The notes under the pieces are model-generated. The model saw only the letters and a program-made list of their open reading frames with translations. It searched no databases and was not told the DNA's origin. Position numbers and translations under genes: made by a program. This document shows, piece after piece, positions 1-7,076 of a DNA stretch of 13,335 nt. The DNA comes from Candidatus Bathyarchaeum sp. (GTDB taxonomy: Archaea > Thermoproteota > Bathyarchaeia > Bathyarchaeales > Bathyarchaeaceae): the NCBI GenBank assembly GCA_003096235.1, contig PIXT01000139.1:1-13335 (forward strand), given 5' to 3'. The first letter of the stretch is position 1, and each line of letters begins with the position of its first letter.

Positions 1-20
1 ACAGATCAGTGAAAACGTGT

Positions 21-725
21 TTAGATTGTTTCTGTTAGTATCCTTTTGAATATTGTGAAGCCGTGTCTTGGTGCTAGCTTTTTTTCTCCAAGCCTAGCTC
101 GGTATTCTATTGGGATTTCGATTGTGCTGTATCCACTGTGTTCCACCAAGTGATTTAGTTCAACTTCAATGTCAAAGCCTTTGGATTTTGGGTTCCAGCC
201 GTTTACAATTTCTTGGCGAACTACTCGCAGACCCGTAAGTGGGTCGTCTAGATTAACGCCGTTCAAAAGATTGTGTGTAAATGATAGAAACTTGTTTCCT
301 ATATGAAACACGTTAGGCATTACATCAAGTTTTAATTGTTTGTTCAATCGGTTTCCGCAGATCATCCCAACTGATGGGTTTTCTTCAAGAATTTTGATCA
401 TTGTTGACAAATACTTTGCGGGGTATGTATAATCAGCGTCAATTAATGCCACATACTTCACGTTCAGCCCTTTAGTGTGACTGAGTGCAGTTGCTATTGC
501 ATCGCCTTTTCCTATGCCTTTCTGAAGCAGAGTTTGGGCTCCGCATTCCCGTGCAACTTCTACTGTGCGGTCTGTGCTTCTGCCATCAACCACTAAACAA
601 AGGGGATTTTCTAGCGTGTCATTAACTTCGGTTAAAGTTGGACCTAGACCAGACTCTTCGTTTAAGGTGGCAACTATCACTAACGTGTCTTCGACGCCAT
701 TATGTTCAATCAATGGAAGAACCAA
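21..725 (-). CDS. Family 2 glycosyltransferase, dolichyl-phosphate sugar synthase-like
   Basis: A 234-aa GT-A fold glycosyltransferase of family GT2. The N-terminal nucleotide-binding strand contains VATLNEE (18-24), followed by VVDGRSTD (45-52) and the metal/UDP-binding DAD motif (96-98) in ALIDADYTYP. This layout matches the soluble Dpm1/AglJ-type enzymes that load mannose or glucose onto dolichyl phosphate at the cytoplasmic membrane face for protein or surface glycosylation. No C-terminal membrane helices are present, so it is the short soluble form. The start is TTG at 725, preceded at 6 nt by AGGT on the minus strand; no in-frame ATG lies before the catalytic domain. It lies downstream of pyrD with a 123-nt gap and is probably transcribed separately. 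The exact sugar and acceptor cannot be read from the sequence. Confidence 0.85.
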   Translation of the reverse strand: MVLPLIEHNGVEDTLVIVATLNEESGLGPTLTEVNDTLENPLCLVVDGRSTDRTVEVARECGAQTLLQKGIGKGDAIATALSHTKGLNVKYVALIDADYTYPAKYLSTMIKILEENPSVGMICGNRLNKQLKLDVMPNVFHIGNKFLSFTHNLLNGVNLDDPLTGLRVVRQEIVNGWNPKSKGFDIEVELNHLVEHSGYSTIEIPIEYRARLGEKKLAPRHGFTIFKRILTETI

Positions 726-848
726 AATATTACCTGACTCAAGGCGATAAAAACAAGTATTCAGAATGGGACATTATTTCTAAAAAGGGAATATTATCTA
801 ACAAAAACTATGTTTTTGTGGTCTTAACTGCCTGTTCAACAGTGTTCT

Positions 849-1763
849 TTAAAATTTGTGGGCTAAACCAACAAGCTCTTTCACGTTTGTGTAACCCTTT
901 CTTTCGAGATATCTGTCAATTCCCTTTGCGACAGAACCAAAAACTTCTACTCCGTTAAATGCAACCGTTGTTCCTATCTGAACTGCAGACGCCCCCGCCT
1001 GAATGAATTCAATTGTATCCTGCCAGTTGCTTATTCCACCACAACCAATGACTGGAACATTAACTGACCTGTAAACATCATATACGCATCTTATTGCGAT
1101 TGGTTTTATTGCGGGTCCGGACAATCCGCCGAATTTGTTGGCTAATATGGGTCTGCCTGTTTCTGTTTCGATTGCCATTGCCTTAAGTGTGTTTATGGCG
1201 GTTATTGCATCTGCTCCAGCATTCTCAGCTGCTTTAGCGATTTCAGCTATGTTTGCAACATTGGGAGTCAACTTTACAATCACGGGTACGTTAACCCGAT
1301 TTTTCACTTCTTTCACAATTGTCTCCAGCAGCAGTGGGTCGCATCCAATTTCTGCCCCTGCTTTTTTGACATGAGGACAAGACACGTTCAATTCTATTGC
1401 ATCTGCCCCAATTTTAACTGCAGTTTCAGCGACTTGGGCGAACTCTTCAGCTGAGACTCCGTAAATGCTTAAGATAGTGGGGGCTTTGATGGCTTTTAGT
1501 TGCTTTATTTCTTCTTTGAAGTGGCTGATTCCGGGATTTGGTAACCCCATTGCGTTGAGTAAGCCGCAGTCGGTTTGGACAACTGTTGGGTTGAGGTAGC
1601 CACTTCGAGGTTCTAGTCCCATAGTTTTTGTTATAACTGCTCCTGCTCCCGCCTCGATTACGCTTTTCATAGATAATCCTGTGTATCCGAGGATTCCCGC
1701 GGCGAGCATGGTTGGGTTAGCAAGTTTTAATCCAGCTATCTGTGTGGCTATACGGTTCTGCAT
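849..1763 (-). CDS. pyrD: Dihydroorotate dehydrogenase, class 1B catalytic subunit
   Basis: A 304-aa TIM-barrel flavoprotein that oxidises dihydroorotate to orotate in pyrimidine synthesis. FMN and substrate motifs are intact: KTMGLEPR (46-53), NAMGLPNPG (70-78), NVSCP (126-130) with the catalytic-base cysteine C129 that marks class 1, KLTPN (164-168), NTL (191-193), GGLSGPAIKP (212-221) and GCGGI (240-244). Length and motif spacing fit the PyrDB subtype, which normally pairs with the PyrK electron-transfer subunit to use NAD+; no pyrK is in this window. The ATG start is preceded by a purine-rich AGAGGAA about 7 nt upstream. It is divergent from nop5 across a 74-nt spacer that must hold both promoters. 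Confidence 0.95.
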   Translation of the reverse strand: MQNRIATQIAGLKLANPTMLAAGILGYTGLSMKSVIEAGAGAVITKTMGLEPRSGYLNPTVVQTDCGLLNAMGLPNPGISHFKEEIKQLKAIKAPTILSIYGVSAEEFAQVAETAVKIGADAIELNVSCPHVKKAGAEIGCDPLLLETIVKEVKNRVNVPVIVKLTPNVANIAEIAKAAENAGADAITAINTLKAMAIETETGRPILANKFGGLSGPAIKPIAIRCVYDVYRSVNVPVIGCGGISNWQDTIEFIQAGASAVQIGTTVAFNGVEVFGSVAKGIDRYLERKGYTNVKELVGLAHKF

Positions 1764-1802
1764 TTTGTGTTCCTCTTCTCAGTAAAAGTTATCCACTGCC
1801 AA

Positions 1803-1810
1803 GATAAATG
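1803..1810. promoter_or_regulatory. Putative TATA element between pyrD and nop5
   Basis: GATAAATG lies midway in the 74-nt divergent spacer. On the plus strand it is about 30 nt before the nop5 ATG, which has no Shine-Dalgarno-like sequence, so nop5 would have a very short leader or none. Read on the minus strand (CATTTATC) it would place the pyrD start site near 1778, leaving room for that gene's AGAGGAA ribosome site. The dual role is inferred from spacing only. Confidence 0.4.
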
Positions 1811-1837
1811 TTAGGAAATGTACTCTAATATGATTTA

Positions 1838-3100
1838 ATGTCGGATGGGAAACTTGTGAAGGCTACAATAGTAGAATCTGTAATTGGTGTGTTTGGTTTT
1901 GGCGAAGATAATGTGCTTGTTGAAAACGTGTTTTTTCCCAAGGATGCGCTTGAAGCGGCTGAGAAGCTGCGGAACCTAGAAGATGGAAAGTTAATCAAAG
2001 AAATTTCTGATCTTGTTACTAAACTGCAGACTAAAGGCTACACACGCTTTGTTTTTGAGAATCAAGAGATTTCCAGAAGCACATCTGAAAAGCTGGGAAT
2101 CAACGTTAGTGTGGAATCTTCTTCTGAGGCGGGTAGGTTGCTTCGCGAAAACTTGGAAAGGTTTGCCTTGGAAACGGGTTTTGTGGACAAGCCAGAGAAG
2201 CTTCGTGTGTTTGCTCACAAGGTTTCTATCGAACTTGCCAAAATGAATGTAAAGAAGAGCGTTGAACGGCGGGATATGCTTGCGGCTCAGGCGGTGCAGA
2301 CCGTTGACGACTTAGACAAATCATTGAATCTGTTCATGAGTAGAATACGAGAATGGTTTGGGCTGCATTTCCCAGAATTAGATAGACTGCTTGAAAAACA
2401 TGAAACTTATGCTCGGCTTGTAGTTAACTTGGGTACAAGAGAAAACTTTACTGCCCAGAACCTAGAAGATGAAGGTCTGCCAAAAAATAAATCCCACACG
2501 TTAGCAGAGGTTGCCGCAGCTTCTATGGGCGCCGACTTAGGCGACGATGACCTAGCACAAATCAAAACCATGTGCAAACACGTGCTTGAGCTGTATGCTG
2601 TGCGGCAATCGTTAGAGACTTACGTGGAATCAGTTATGGATGAAGTGGCTCCAAACACAAAAACAATAGGCGGTTCACTTCTGGGTGCTCGTTTAATTGC
2701 TCTTGCTGGGGGGCTAATGAACTTGGCTAAGTTGCCCGCAAGCACAATGCAGGTTTTAGGCGCAGAAAAAGCACTGTTCAGATCATTGAAGACTAAGGCT
2801 CGTCCTCCTAAGCATGGGATAATTTTTCAGCATCCCCTTATTCATGATGCAAAGCGTTGGCAGAGAGGAAAGATTGCTCGTGCCTTGGCTGGAAAATTGA
2901 GTATAGCTGCGCGTGTTGATGCGTTCAGCGGCAAATATGCTGGAGACGACTTGAAAGCCGACCTTGACAAGAGAGTTGAAGAAATTAAAGAGCGGTATGT
3001 GAATCCTCCGCCACCTTCACCGCAGACAAAGAAGGCTCCATATAGAAAGCCGATGGAACGAAAGAAACCTCGGAGAAAGAAACGTGCCCGTAAACGTTAA
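1838..3100 (+). CDS. nop5: C/D box RNP core protein Nop5 (Nop56/58)
   Basis: A 420-aa core scaffold of the archaeal C/D box RNP, which guides 2'-O-methylation of rRNA and tRNA. It joins L7Ae-bound guide RNA to fibrillarin. The N-terminal fibrillarin-binding domain (about 1-115) is followed by the coiled-coil/NOSIC region (about 120-275) and the Nop RNA-binding domain (about 275-385), which contains the signature GARLIALAGGLMNLAKLPAS (283-302) and GAEKALF (308-314), then QRGKIARALAGKL (342-354). A basic tail after about 390 is rich in Pro, Lys and Arg, as is common in this family. The gene overlaps flpA, its obligate partner, by 17 nt, so the two are translated together. Confidence 0.96.
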   Translation: MSDGKLVKATIVESVIGVFGFGEDNVLVENVFFPKDALEAAEKLRNLEDGKLIKEISDLVTKLQTKGYTRFVFENQEISRSTSEKLGINVSVESSSEAGRLLRENLERFALETGFVDKPEKLRVFAHKVSIELAKMNVKKSVERRDMLAAQAVQTVDDLDKSLNLFMSRIREWFGLHFPELDRLLEKHETYARLVVNLGTRENFTAQNLEDEGLPKNKSHTLAEVAAASMGADLGDDDLAQIKTMCKHVLELYAVRQSLETYVESVMDEVAPNTKTIGGSLLGARLIALAGGLMNLAKLPASTMQVLGAEKALFRSLKTKARPPKHGIIFQHPLIHDAKRWQRGKIARALAGKLSIAARVDAFSGKYAGDDLKADLDKRVEEIKERYVNPPPPSPQTKKAPYRKPMERKKPRRKKRARKR

Positions 3101-3776
3101 GGCACATCCCAGTTTTCCAGAGATTTACTGGGTTACTCTGGAGGATGGCTCACGCAAGTTATGCACCAAGAATCTGGTTCCAGAAAACGCAGTTTATGGC
3201 GAGAGGCTCGTCAAGTTTGAGAAAAAAGAGTACAGGCTATGGGATCCTTACAGAAGTAAGCTTGCAGCTGCAATAATTAATGGTCTAGAAACGGTTCCGA
3301 TTGCTCCTACTCAGAGGGTGCTTTATCTGGGTGCAGCTTCAGGAACAACTGCAAGCCACGTTTCCGATATCGTTGGCGAAGGCGGGCAGGTATACTGTGT
3401 CGAGTTTGCTTCGCGTTCTCTGCGTGAACTGGTTAATAGTGTTTGCATTTTGCGGTATAACATGTCGCCTATACTGGCGGATGCGCGGTTACCAGAGTCT
3501 TATTCGAGGATGGTTGAGCGGGTGGATAGTGTTTACTGTGATGTTGCTCAGCCTGAGCAGGCTAGGCTTTTGGCGGATAACGCGGACATGTTTTTGGCTG
3601 ATGGAGGATGGGTGATTTTGGCGATTAAATCTCAGAGTATAGATGTGACAAAGGAGCCCTCTGTGGTTTACCAGAAGGAGATTGCGGTTTTGGAGTCTAG
3701 GGGTTTTTGTGTCAGTCAAGTTGTTGATCTTGAACCTTTTGATAAGGCGCATGCGATGGTTGTTGCCCAGAAGTAA
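3084..3776 (+). CDS. flpA: Fibrillarin-like rRNA/tRNA 2'-O-methyltransferase
   Basis: A 230-aa SAM-dependent methyltransferase, the catalytic subunit of the C/D box RNP with Nop5 and L7Ae. A small N-terminal domain contains YGERLVKFEKKEYRLWDPYR (about 38-57), and the Rossmann MTase domain has motif I VLYLGAASGTTASHVSD (about 79-95), the SAM-binding acidic stretch VYCVEFASR, and the late catalytic-region motifs AIKSQSID and DLEPFDKAHA, whose Lys and His belong to the family's K-D-K-H set. Length is typical. The start is GTG inside the last codons of nop5; homologous N-terminal sequence begins right there, so the 17-nt overlap looks real. A T-rich terminator follows the stop codon. Confidence 0.96.
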   Translation: MPVNVKAHPSFPEIYWVTLEDGSRKLCTKNLVPENAVYGERLVKFEKKEYRLWDPYRSKLAAAIINGLETVPIAPTQRVLYLGAASGTTASHVSDIVGEGGQVYCVEFASRSLRELVNSVCILRYNMSPILADARLPESYSRMVERVDSVYCDVAQPEQARLLADNADMFLADGGWVILAIKSQSIDVTKEPSVVYQKEIAVLESRGFCVSQVVDLEPFDKAHAMVVAQK

Positions 3777-3787
3777 CCCTGTAACTG

Positions 3788-3819
3788 TTTTTGTTCTTTT
3801 GTGGTTTTTCTGAAAAAAA
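3788..3819 (+). terminator. T-rich terminator after nop5-flpA
   Basis: Three T tracts (3788-3792, 3797-3800, 3805-3809) begin 12 nt after the flpA stop codon. The last T tract, with CTG and the following A tract, can also form a short T5/A5 hairpin. This is a typical archaeal intrinsic terminator arrangement. Confidence 0.55.
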
Positions 3820-3983
3820 GGCTGTTTTCAACAATGAACCTCTATTAGTCTCCTAATACAATTTCATGTTCTTGGTTAGATGGCTGTTTACGTTATTGTG
3901 TGCAGTGTATTCCTTATCTTTTGGCAACGTTTTTCTGTATATTACTGATGTTTCTTGTTTCGCTTCTCTAGGACCCCAGCAAC

Positions 3984-3992
3984 CTTTTAAAG
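3984..3992 (+). promoter_or_regulatory. TATA box of the orc1/cdc6 gene
   Basis: CTTTTAAAG lies 45-53 nt before the ATG at 4038, which puts transcription start near 4014 and gives a leader of about 24 nt containing AAAGGG as a weak ribosome site. The rest of the 261-nt spacer (3777-4037) is T-rich. I looked for origin recognition boxes and found no clear ORB or mini-ORB element in it. Confidence 0.55.
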
Positions 3993-4037
3993 AGACAAAA
4001 ACCATTACATAATCTCAGAAGAATTAAAGGGTTAACT

Positions 4038-5222
4038 ATGTCACAGTACTCCAGCGTTTTCAAGGACGAAAGCAAACTCGACATCAACTATGTGCCATCG
4101 CATTTACTTCATAGAAAGCTTCAACTAAACCTGCTAAACCAGTTTTTCCGTTTCGCCGTAGAAAACCCTGGAAGAATGACCCAGCGCGCATTGATTATGG
4201 GAAACATAGGAACAGGCAAAACAGTTCTTTCGCAACACTTTGGATTAAACATAACAAAGCAAGCAAAACAGCGCAACATCAACCTAAACTACATTCACAT
4301 TAACTGCCGCGAATGCAAAGGCAGTCTCTTTATGATTCTGCAACGAACCATCATGAAGTTTTATCCAAACTTTCCTAGACGCGGCTACTCTGCAGAAGAG
4401 CTGCTGCAGGCGCTCATGCAAATCCTTGACGAAAAAGATGCATACCTAATTTTAACCTTGGACGAGCTGGAGTCTCTTGTCCAAAATGAAGGCTCAGACC
4501 CAATCTACAACCTCTCCCGCATCCAAGAAGACCGAATTAATGCACCAAAACGGCTCTCTCTTATCTGTATCCTTCGTCAACCTGAGCACCTTGAAACCTT
4601 GGACCCAAGCACCAAAAGCACTCTTCAACGCAACATAATACGACTAGAAGACTACTCAGAAGCTCAACTCGAAGACATACTGGCTGACAGGGTGAATCTT
4701 GGCTTCAGAGACGGCACAGTGCCCGACCAAACATTGATGCTCATCGCTGAGTTGGGAAACTCTGAAGGCGGAAACGCCCGCTACTCCATCGAGCTTTTGT
4801 GGCGAGCAGGCAAATATGCTGACGCCTCGGAACTGCGTGAGGTTTTGCCTGAATGTGTTAGGAATGCAGTTGCTAGCGTTTATCCTGTTGTGCGAAAGGA
4901 CATGATTCCCGAATTTAGTTTGCACGAAAAACTGTTTCTTCTTGGTGTGGCACGCTACTTTAAACAAAATGATTCTGCTTACGTGTCCATGGGCGAAGCA
5001 GAGGAAGCTTATGCTCTGGTCTGCGAAGAGTACAATGAAACAGGTCGTGGGCACACTCAGCTTTGGAAGTATGTTAAAGCACTTTCTGCTGCAGGGATAA
5101 TCGAAACAATGGTTTCTGGTGTTGGGCAACGGGGAAAGACCACGCTTATTGGTTTGTCTCGGGTTCCAGCATCTGACTTGGAGCAGGAGCTTGTTAAGAT
5201 TTTGTCGCAGGATGGGCAGTGA
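4038..5222 (+). CDS. Orc1/Cdc6-family AAA+ protein, divergent sensor 1
   Basis: A 394-aa protein with an Orc1/Cdc6-type AAA+ ATPase domain (about 25-260) and a C-terminal winged-helix domain (about 290-375). Family members bind origins and load the MCM helicase. Walker A is GNIGTGKT (55-62), Walker B is LTLDELE (139-145), and sensor 2 is GGNARYSIELL (244-254), all intact. In canonical archaeal Orc1, sensor 1 reads roughly ISNDL followed by LDPRVKSSL; here the equivalent stretch is ICILRQPEHL (176-185) and LDPSTKSTL (188-196), so the sensor-1 Asn and the Arg of DPRVKS appear replaced. It may therefore be a secondary paralogue rather than the main initiator. It overlaps a small winged-helix gene by 11 nt and heads a probable cluster with moaC and moaB. 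Confidence 0.85.
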   Translation: MSQYSSVFKDESKLDINYVPSHLLHRKLQLNLLNQFFRFAVENPGRMTQRALIMGNIGTGKTVLSQHFGLNITKQAKQRNINLNYIHINCRECKGSLFMILQRTIMKFYPNFPRRGYSAEELLQALMQILDEKDAYLILTLDELESLVQNEGSDPIYNLSRIQEDRINAPKRLSLICILRQPEHLETLDPSTKSTLQRNIIRLEDYSEAQLEDILADRVNLGFRDGTVPDQTLMLIAELGNSEGGNARYSIELLWRAGKYADASELREVLPECVRNAVASVYPVVRKDMIPEFSLHEKLFLLGVARYFKQNDSAYVSMGEAEEAYALVCEEYNETGRGHTQLWKYVKALSAAGIIETMVSGVGQRGKTTLIGLSRVPASDLEQELVKILSQDGQ

Positions 5223-5496
5223 GGCGCAAGTGTCGATAGAAGATGTTTTTTCGTCTAAGGGGCGTGTTAAAATTCTCAGAATTTTGTCTGAAATTGGAGA
5301 ACTAAACATTTCAGAGATTGCCAGACGGGCAGGCTTAAATTATGCAACCACAAATCAGCATCTGCAAATTCTGGAGACCCATAAGCTTGTTCGCCATAAA
5401 ACGTTTGGAAGAATCCGCATCTTCCGTTACAACGAAGAAAACCCTAGGGCAATCATGATCAGGCAACTAATAGAATTCTGGGAAGAAACAAAATAA
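5212..5496 (+). CDS. Small winged-helix (ArsR-like) DNA-binding protein
   Basis: A 94-aa winged-helix protein. A first helix region (VFSSKGRVKILRILSE, about 12-27) is followed by the helix-turn-helix ISEIARRAGLNYATTNQHL (about 33-51), with recognition helix around NYATTNQHLQIL, and a wing hairpin KTFGRIRIFRYN (about 63-74). This is the layout of ArsR/MarR-type archaeal regulators. It lacks a separate ligand domain and shows no metal-binding cysteines. The ATG at 5212 is preferred over a more upstream ATG because homology begins there; it overlaps the orc1/cdc6 stop by 11 nt, indicating translational coupling. It may autoregulate this cluster, which is inference. Confidence 0.8.
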   Translation: MGSEAQVSIEDVFSSKGRVKILRILSEIGELNISEIARRAGLNYATTNQHLQILETHKLVRHKTFGRIRIFRYNEENPRAIMIRQLIEFWEETK

Positions 5497-5533
5497 GTCT
5501 AGATTGCATTATATCTGGTTAGGTGAAGTTGTC

Positions 5534-5977
5534 ATGTCAATGGTTGATGTTACTGCAAAACCTGAGGTTTACAGGGAAGCAAAAGCAAAGGGATCAATCA
5601 AGCTCAAAGCTGAAACTGTAACACGTATCAGGGACGGAAAAATTGAGAAGGGAAACCCCTTTGAAGTGGCGAAAGTTGCCGGAATATTGGCGGCTAAGAA
5701 CACAAGTTCATTGATTCCGCTCTGTCATCCACTACCATTAACTGGAGTAGAAATTAAACTGCATACAGTAGGCGACTCCACTGTGGAAGTGGAAGCAACA
5801 GTTAAGACCAAAGCCCAGACCGGAGTAGAAATGGAGGCTCTAGCCGCTACGTCAACTGCTCTGTTGACGGTTTGGGACATGACCAAACAATACGAAAAAG
5901 ATGCAGATGGGCAGTATCCAAGTACCAGCATTCAAGACCTGCATGTGGTCAACAAGGTAAAGGAGAAACAGGCATGA
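5534..5977 (+). CDS. moaC: Cyclic pyranopterin monophosphate synthase MoaC
   Basis: A 147-aa enzyme that, after MoaA, converts the GTP-derived 3',8-cyclo intermediate to cyclic pyranopterin monophosphate, the first stable precursor of molybdopterin. Hallmarks are MVDVTAKP (3-10), the LCHPLPLTGVE stretch with H65, KTKAQTGVEMEAL (91-103), and WDMTK with D115 and K118, which correspond to the family's catalytic His, Asp and Lys. The start at 5534 is chosen because AGGTGAAG (5521-5528) sits 5 nt upstream and homology begins at MVDV; an upstream TTG would add ten unrelated residues. It follows the winged-helix gene by 37 nt and overlaps moaB by 4 nt (ATGA). moaA is not in the window. Confidence 0.95.
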   Translation: MSMVDVTAKPEVYREAKAKGSIKLKAETVTRIRDGKIEKGNPFEVAKVAGILAAKNTSSLIPLCHPLPLTGVEIKLHTVGDSTVEVEATVKTKAQTGVEMEALAATSTALLTVWDMTKQYEKDADGQYPSTSIQDLHVVNKVKEKQA

Positions 5978-6510
5978 GTGAATCCTCTCACAAACACAAA
6001 AGTGAGGCACGAAAAAAAATCAACTTCATGGTCATAGTTTCCAGTTCATCGCGATATCAAAAACTCAAGGCAAGAGAAGCGTTCACTGATCCTTCAGGAG
6101 ATTTGATTGTTGAACTTGTAGAGAATGCGGGTCACAGTGTTGTTTCAAGGGAACTTTTGCCCGATGATCGGGGGCTGCTCGGAAAATATGTGGGCACTGC
6201 AATCGGCTCAGAAAAGGTGGATGCTATCATTGTGTGTGGGGGAACTGGAGTCAGCTTGACGGATGTAACTATCGAAACACTTAGACCACTGATGATCAAA
6301 ACGTTGCCTGGATTTGGAGAATTGTTCAGAAAACTCAGCTACGACGAGATTGGCTCAGCAGCCATAATGACCCGAGCATTAGCGGGTGTCACAGATCAAG
6401 GAAAAGCTGTCTTTTGTATCCCAGGCTCGCCGCAGGCAGTTAAACTTGTAATGACAAAACTAATTCTGCCAGAAACGGGGCATATACTAAAACATGCCAA
6501 AGAAAAGTAG
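5974..6510 (+). CDS. moaB: Molybdenum cofactor biosynthesis protein MoaB/MogA family
   Basis: A 178-aa MPT-binding protein of the MoaB/MogA family. In organisms without a separate MogA it adenylates molybdopterin before metal insertion. The fold's motifs are present: IIVCGGTGVSLTDVTIE (85-101) with the GGTG loop and the catalytic-type Asp97, LPGFGELFRKLS (111-122), EIGSAA (125-130), TRALAG (133-138) and IPGSP (149-153). The N-terminal 17 residues are polar and His/Lys-rich, outside the core. ATG at 5974 overlaps the moaC stop and has AAGGAG about 8 nt upstream, so coupled translation with moaC is likely. Confidence 0.94.
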   Translation: MSESSHKHKSEARKKINFMVIVSSSSRYQKLKAREAFTDPSGDLIVELVENAGHSVVSRELLPDDRGLLGKYVGTAIGSEKVDAIIVCGGTGVSLTDVTIETLRPLMIKTLPGFGELFRKLSYDEIGSAAIMTRALAGVTDQGKAVFCIPGSPQAVKLVMTKLILPETGHILKHAKEK

Positions 6511-6535
6511 TGTCACACGAACAGATGCAAATAGA

Positions 6536-6546
6536 TTAATATTTAA
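6536..6546 (+). promoter_or_regulatory. TATA box of tfs
   Basis: TTAATATTTAA lies in the 77-nt gap after moaB. Transcription would start near 6567, about 20 nt before the tfs ATG, and just ahead of the AAGGGAGA ribosome site. This separates tfs from the moaCB cluster. Confidence 0.5.
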
Positions 6547-6587
6547 TGGTGCCCCATCCATTTACTCTGTCTAAGGGAGAAATTGCA

Positions 6588-6917
6588 ATGGAGTTTTGTC
6601 CTTCATGTGGAAAACGAATGGTCATGAAACGAACAAAAGACAGCACCATTTTTGTTTGTCCCGCCTGTAAATGCAAAAAAACCACTAACCCCTCCGATGC
6701 TGCTAAAGCTGCTCCAAAGAAGACCCGTGAAACAATTGTGGTTATCGGAAAAGAAGACCAAGGATTAAAAACTAATCCCACAGCTAAAATCAAGTGTCCA
6801 AAATGTGAAAACAATTTAGCTTACACCTGGCAAGTTCAAACACGCTCCGGTGATGAAGGTGCAACACAATTCTTTAGATGCACAAAATGCAATCATACTT
6901 TTCGGCTATACACGTAG
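6588..6917 (+). CDS. tfs: Transcript cleavage factor TFS (TFIIS/RPB9-like)
   Basis: A 109-aa two-zinc-ribbon protein. The N-terminal ribbon uses C4, C7, C24 and C27 and resembles RPB9; the C-terminal ribbon uses C70, C73, C98 and C101 and is TFIIS-like, with AYTWQVQTRSGDEG leading to the acidic tip residues D89-E90. That Asp-Glu pair is what TFIIS and TFS insert into the RNA polymerase active site to stimulate cleavage of backtracked RNA, so the protein should be an active cleavage factor and not an inhibitory paralogue. The linker (about 30-65) is Ala/Lys-rich. The start at 6588 is set by AAGGGAGA upstream and by the conserved MEFCPSCG N-terminus; the longer frame from 6546 is unlikely. It has its own promoter and a T6 terminator. 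Confidence 0.93.
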   Translation: MEFCPSCGKRMVMKRTKDSTIFVCPACKCKKTTNPSDAAKAAPKKTRETIVVIGKEDQGLKTNPTAKIKCPKCENNLAYTWQVQTRSGDEGATQFFRCTKCNHTFRLYT

Positions 6918-6923
6918 CAACTG

Positions 6924-6931
6924 ATTTTTTC
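6924..6931 (+). terminator. Oligo-T terminator after tfs
   Basis: A run of six T (6925-6930) starts 8 nt after the tfs stop codon, as expected for archaeal intrinsic termination. Confidence 0.5.
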
Positions 6932-7014
6932 GCTCAAATCAATACTCGGTTCTAATTTGGTTATTTCATCAACATAGAGCACCAAATGAACAGCAGCATC
7001 ATTTTTATCTTAAG

Positions 7015-7023
7015 GCTTAAAAC
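7015..7023 (+). promoter_or_regulatory. TATA box of the RHH gene
   Basis: GCTTAAAAC places transcription start near 7046, giving a leader of about 30 nt that includes the strong ribosome site AGGGGGAT (7061-7068) before the TTG start at 7077. A second AT-rich element at 7034-7042 is an alternative. Confidence 0.45.
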
Positions 7024-7076
7024 TGCAAGCCACTACATATTATTCAGGGGGAACCCAAAAAGGGGGATGTTCGGAT

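Noticed and set aside
638..958. 106-codon plus-strand frame across the gap between the glycosyltransferase and pyrD
   Set aside because: It overlaps the antisense ends of two clear genes, has no ribosome site and no recognisable sequence.
3777..4037. Replication origin next to orc1/cdc6
   Set aside because: Origins often adjoin this gene, but I found no ORB or mini-ORB repeats in the spacer, only T tracts and a promoter, so no origin is claimed.
4656..5309. 217-codon minus-strand open frame
   Set aside because: It lies antisense to orc1/cdc6 and the winged-helix gene, whose products have recognisable motifs; its own translation is Cys/Phe/Ser-rich with no family features.
5504..5533. Longer moaC starting at TTG 5504
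   Set aside because: The AGGTGAAG ribosome site and the conserved MVDV start both point to ATG 5534.
6960..7010. C/D box guide RNA on the minus strand (ATGATG and TTGATGA-like boxes)
   Set aside because: The box C candidates are imperfect and no CTGA box D occurs at the right spacing.
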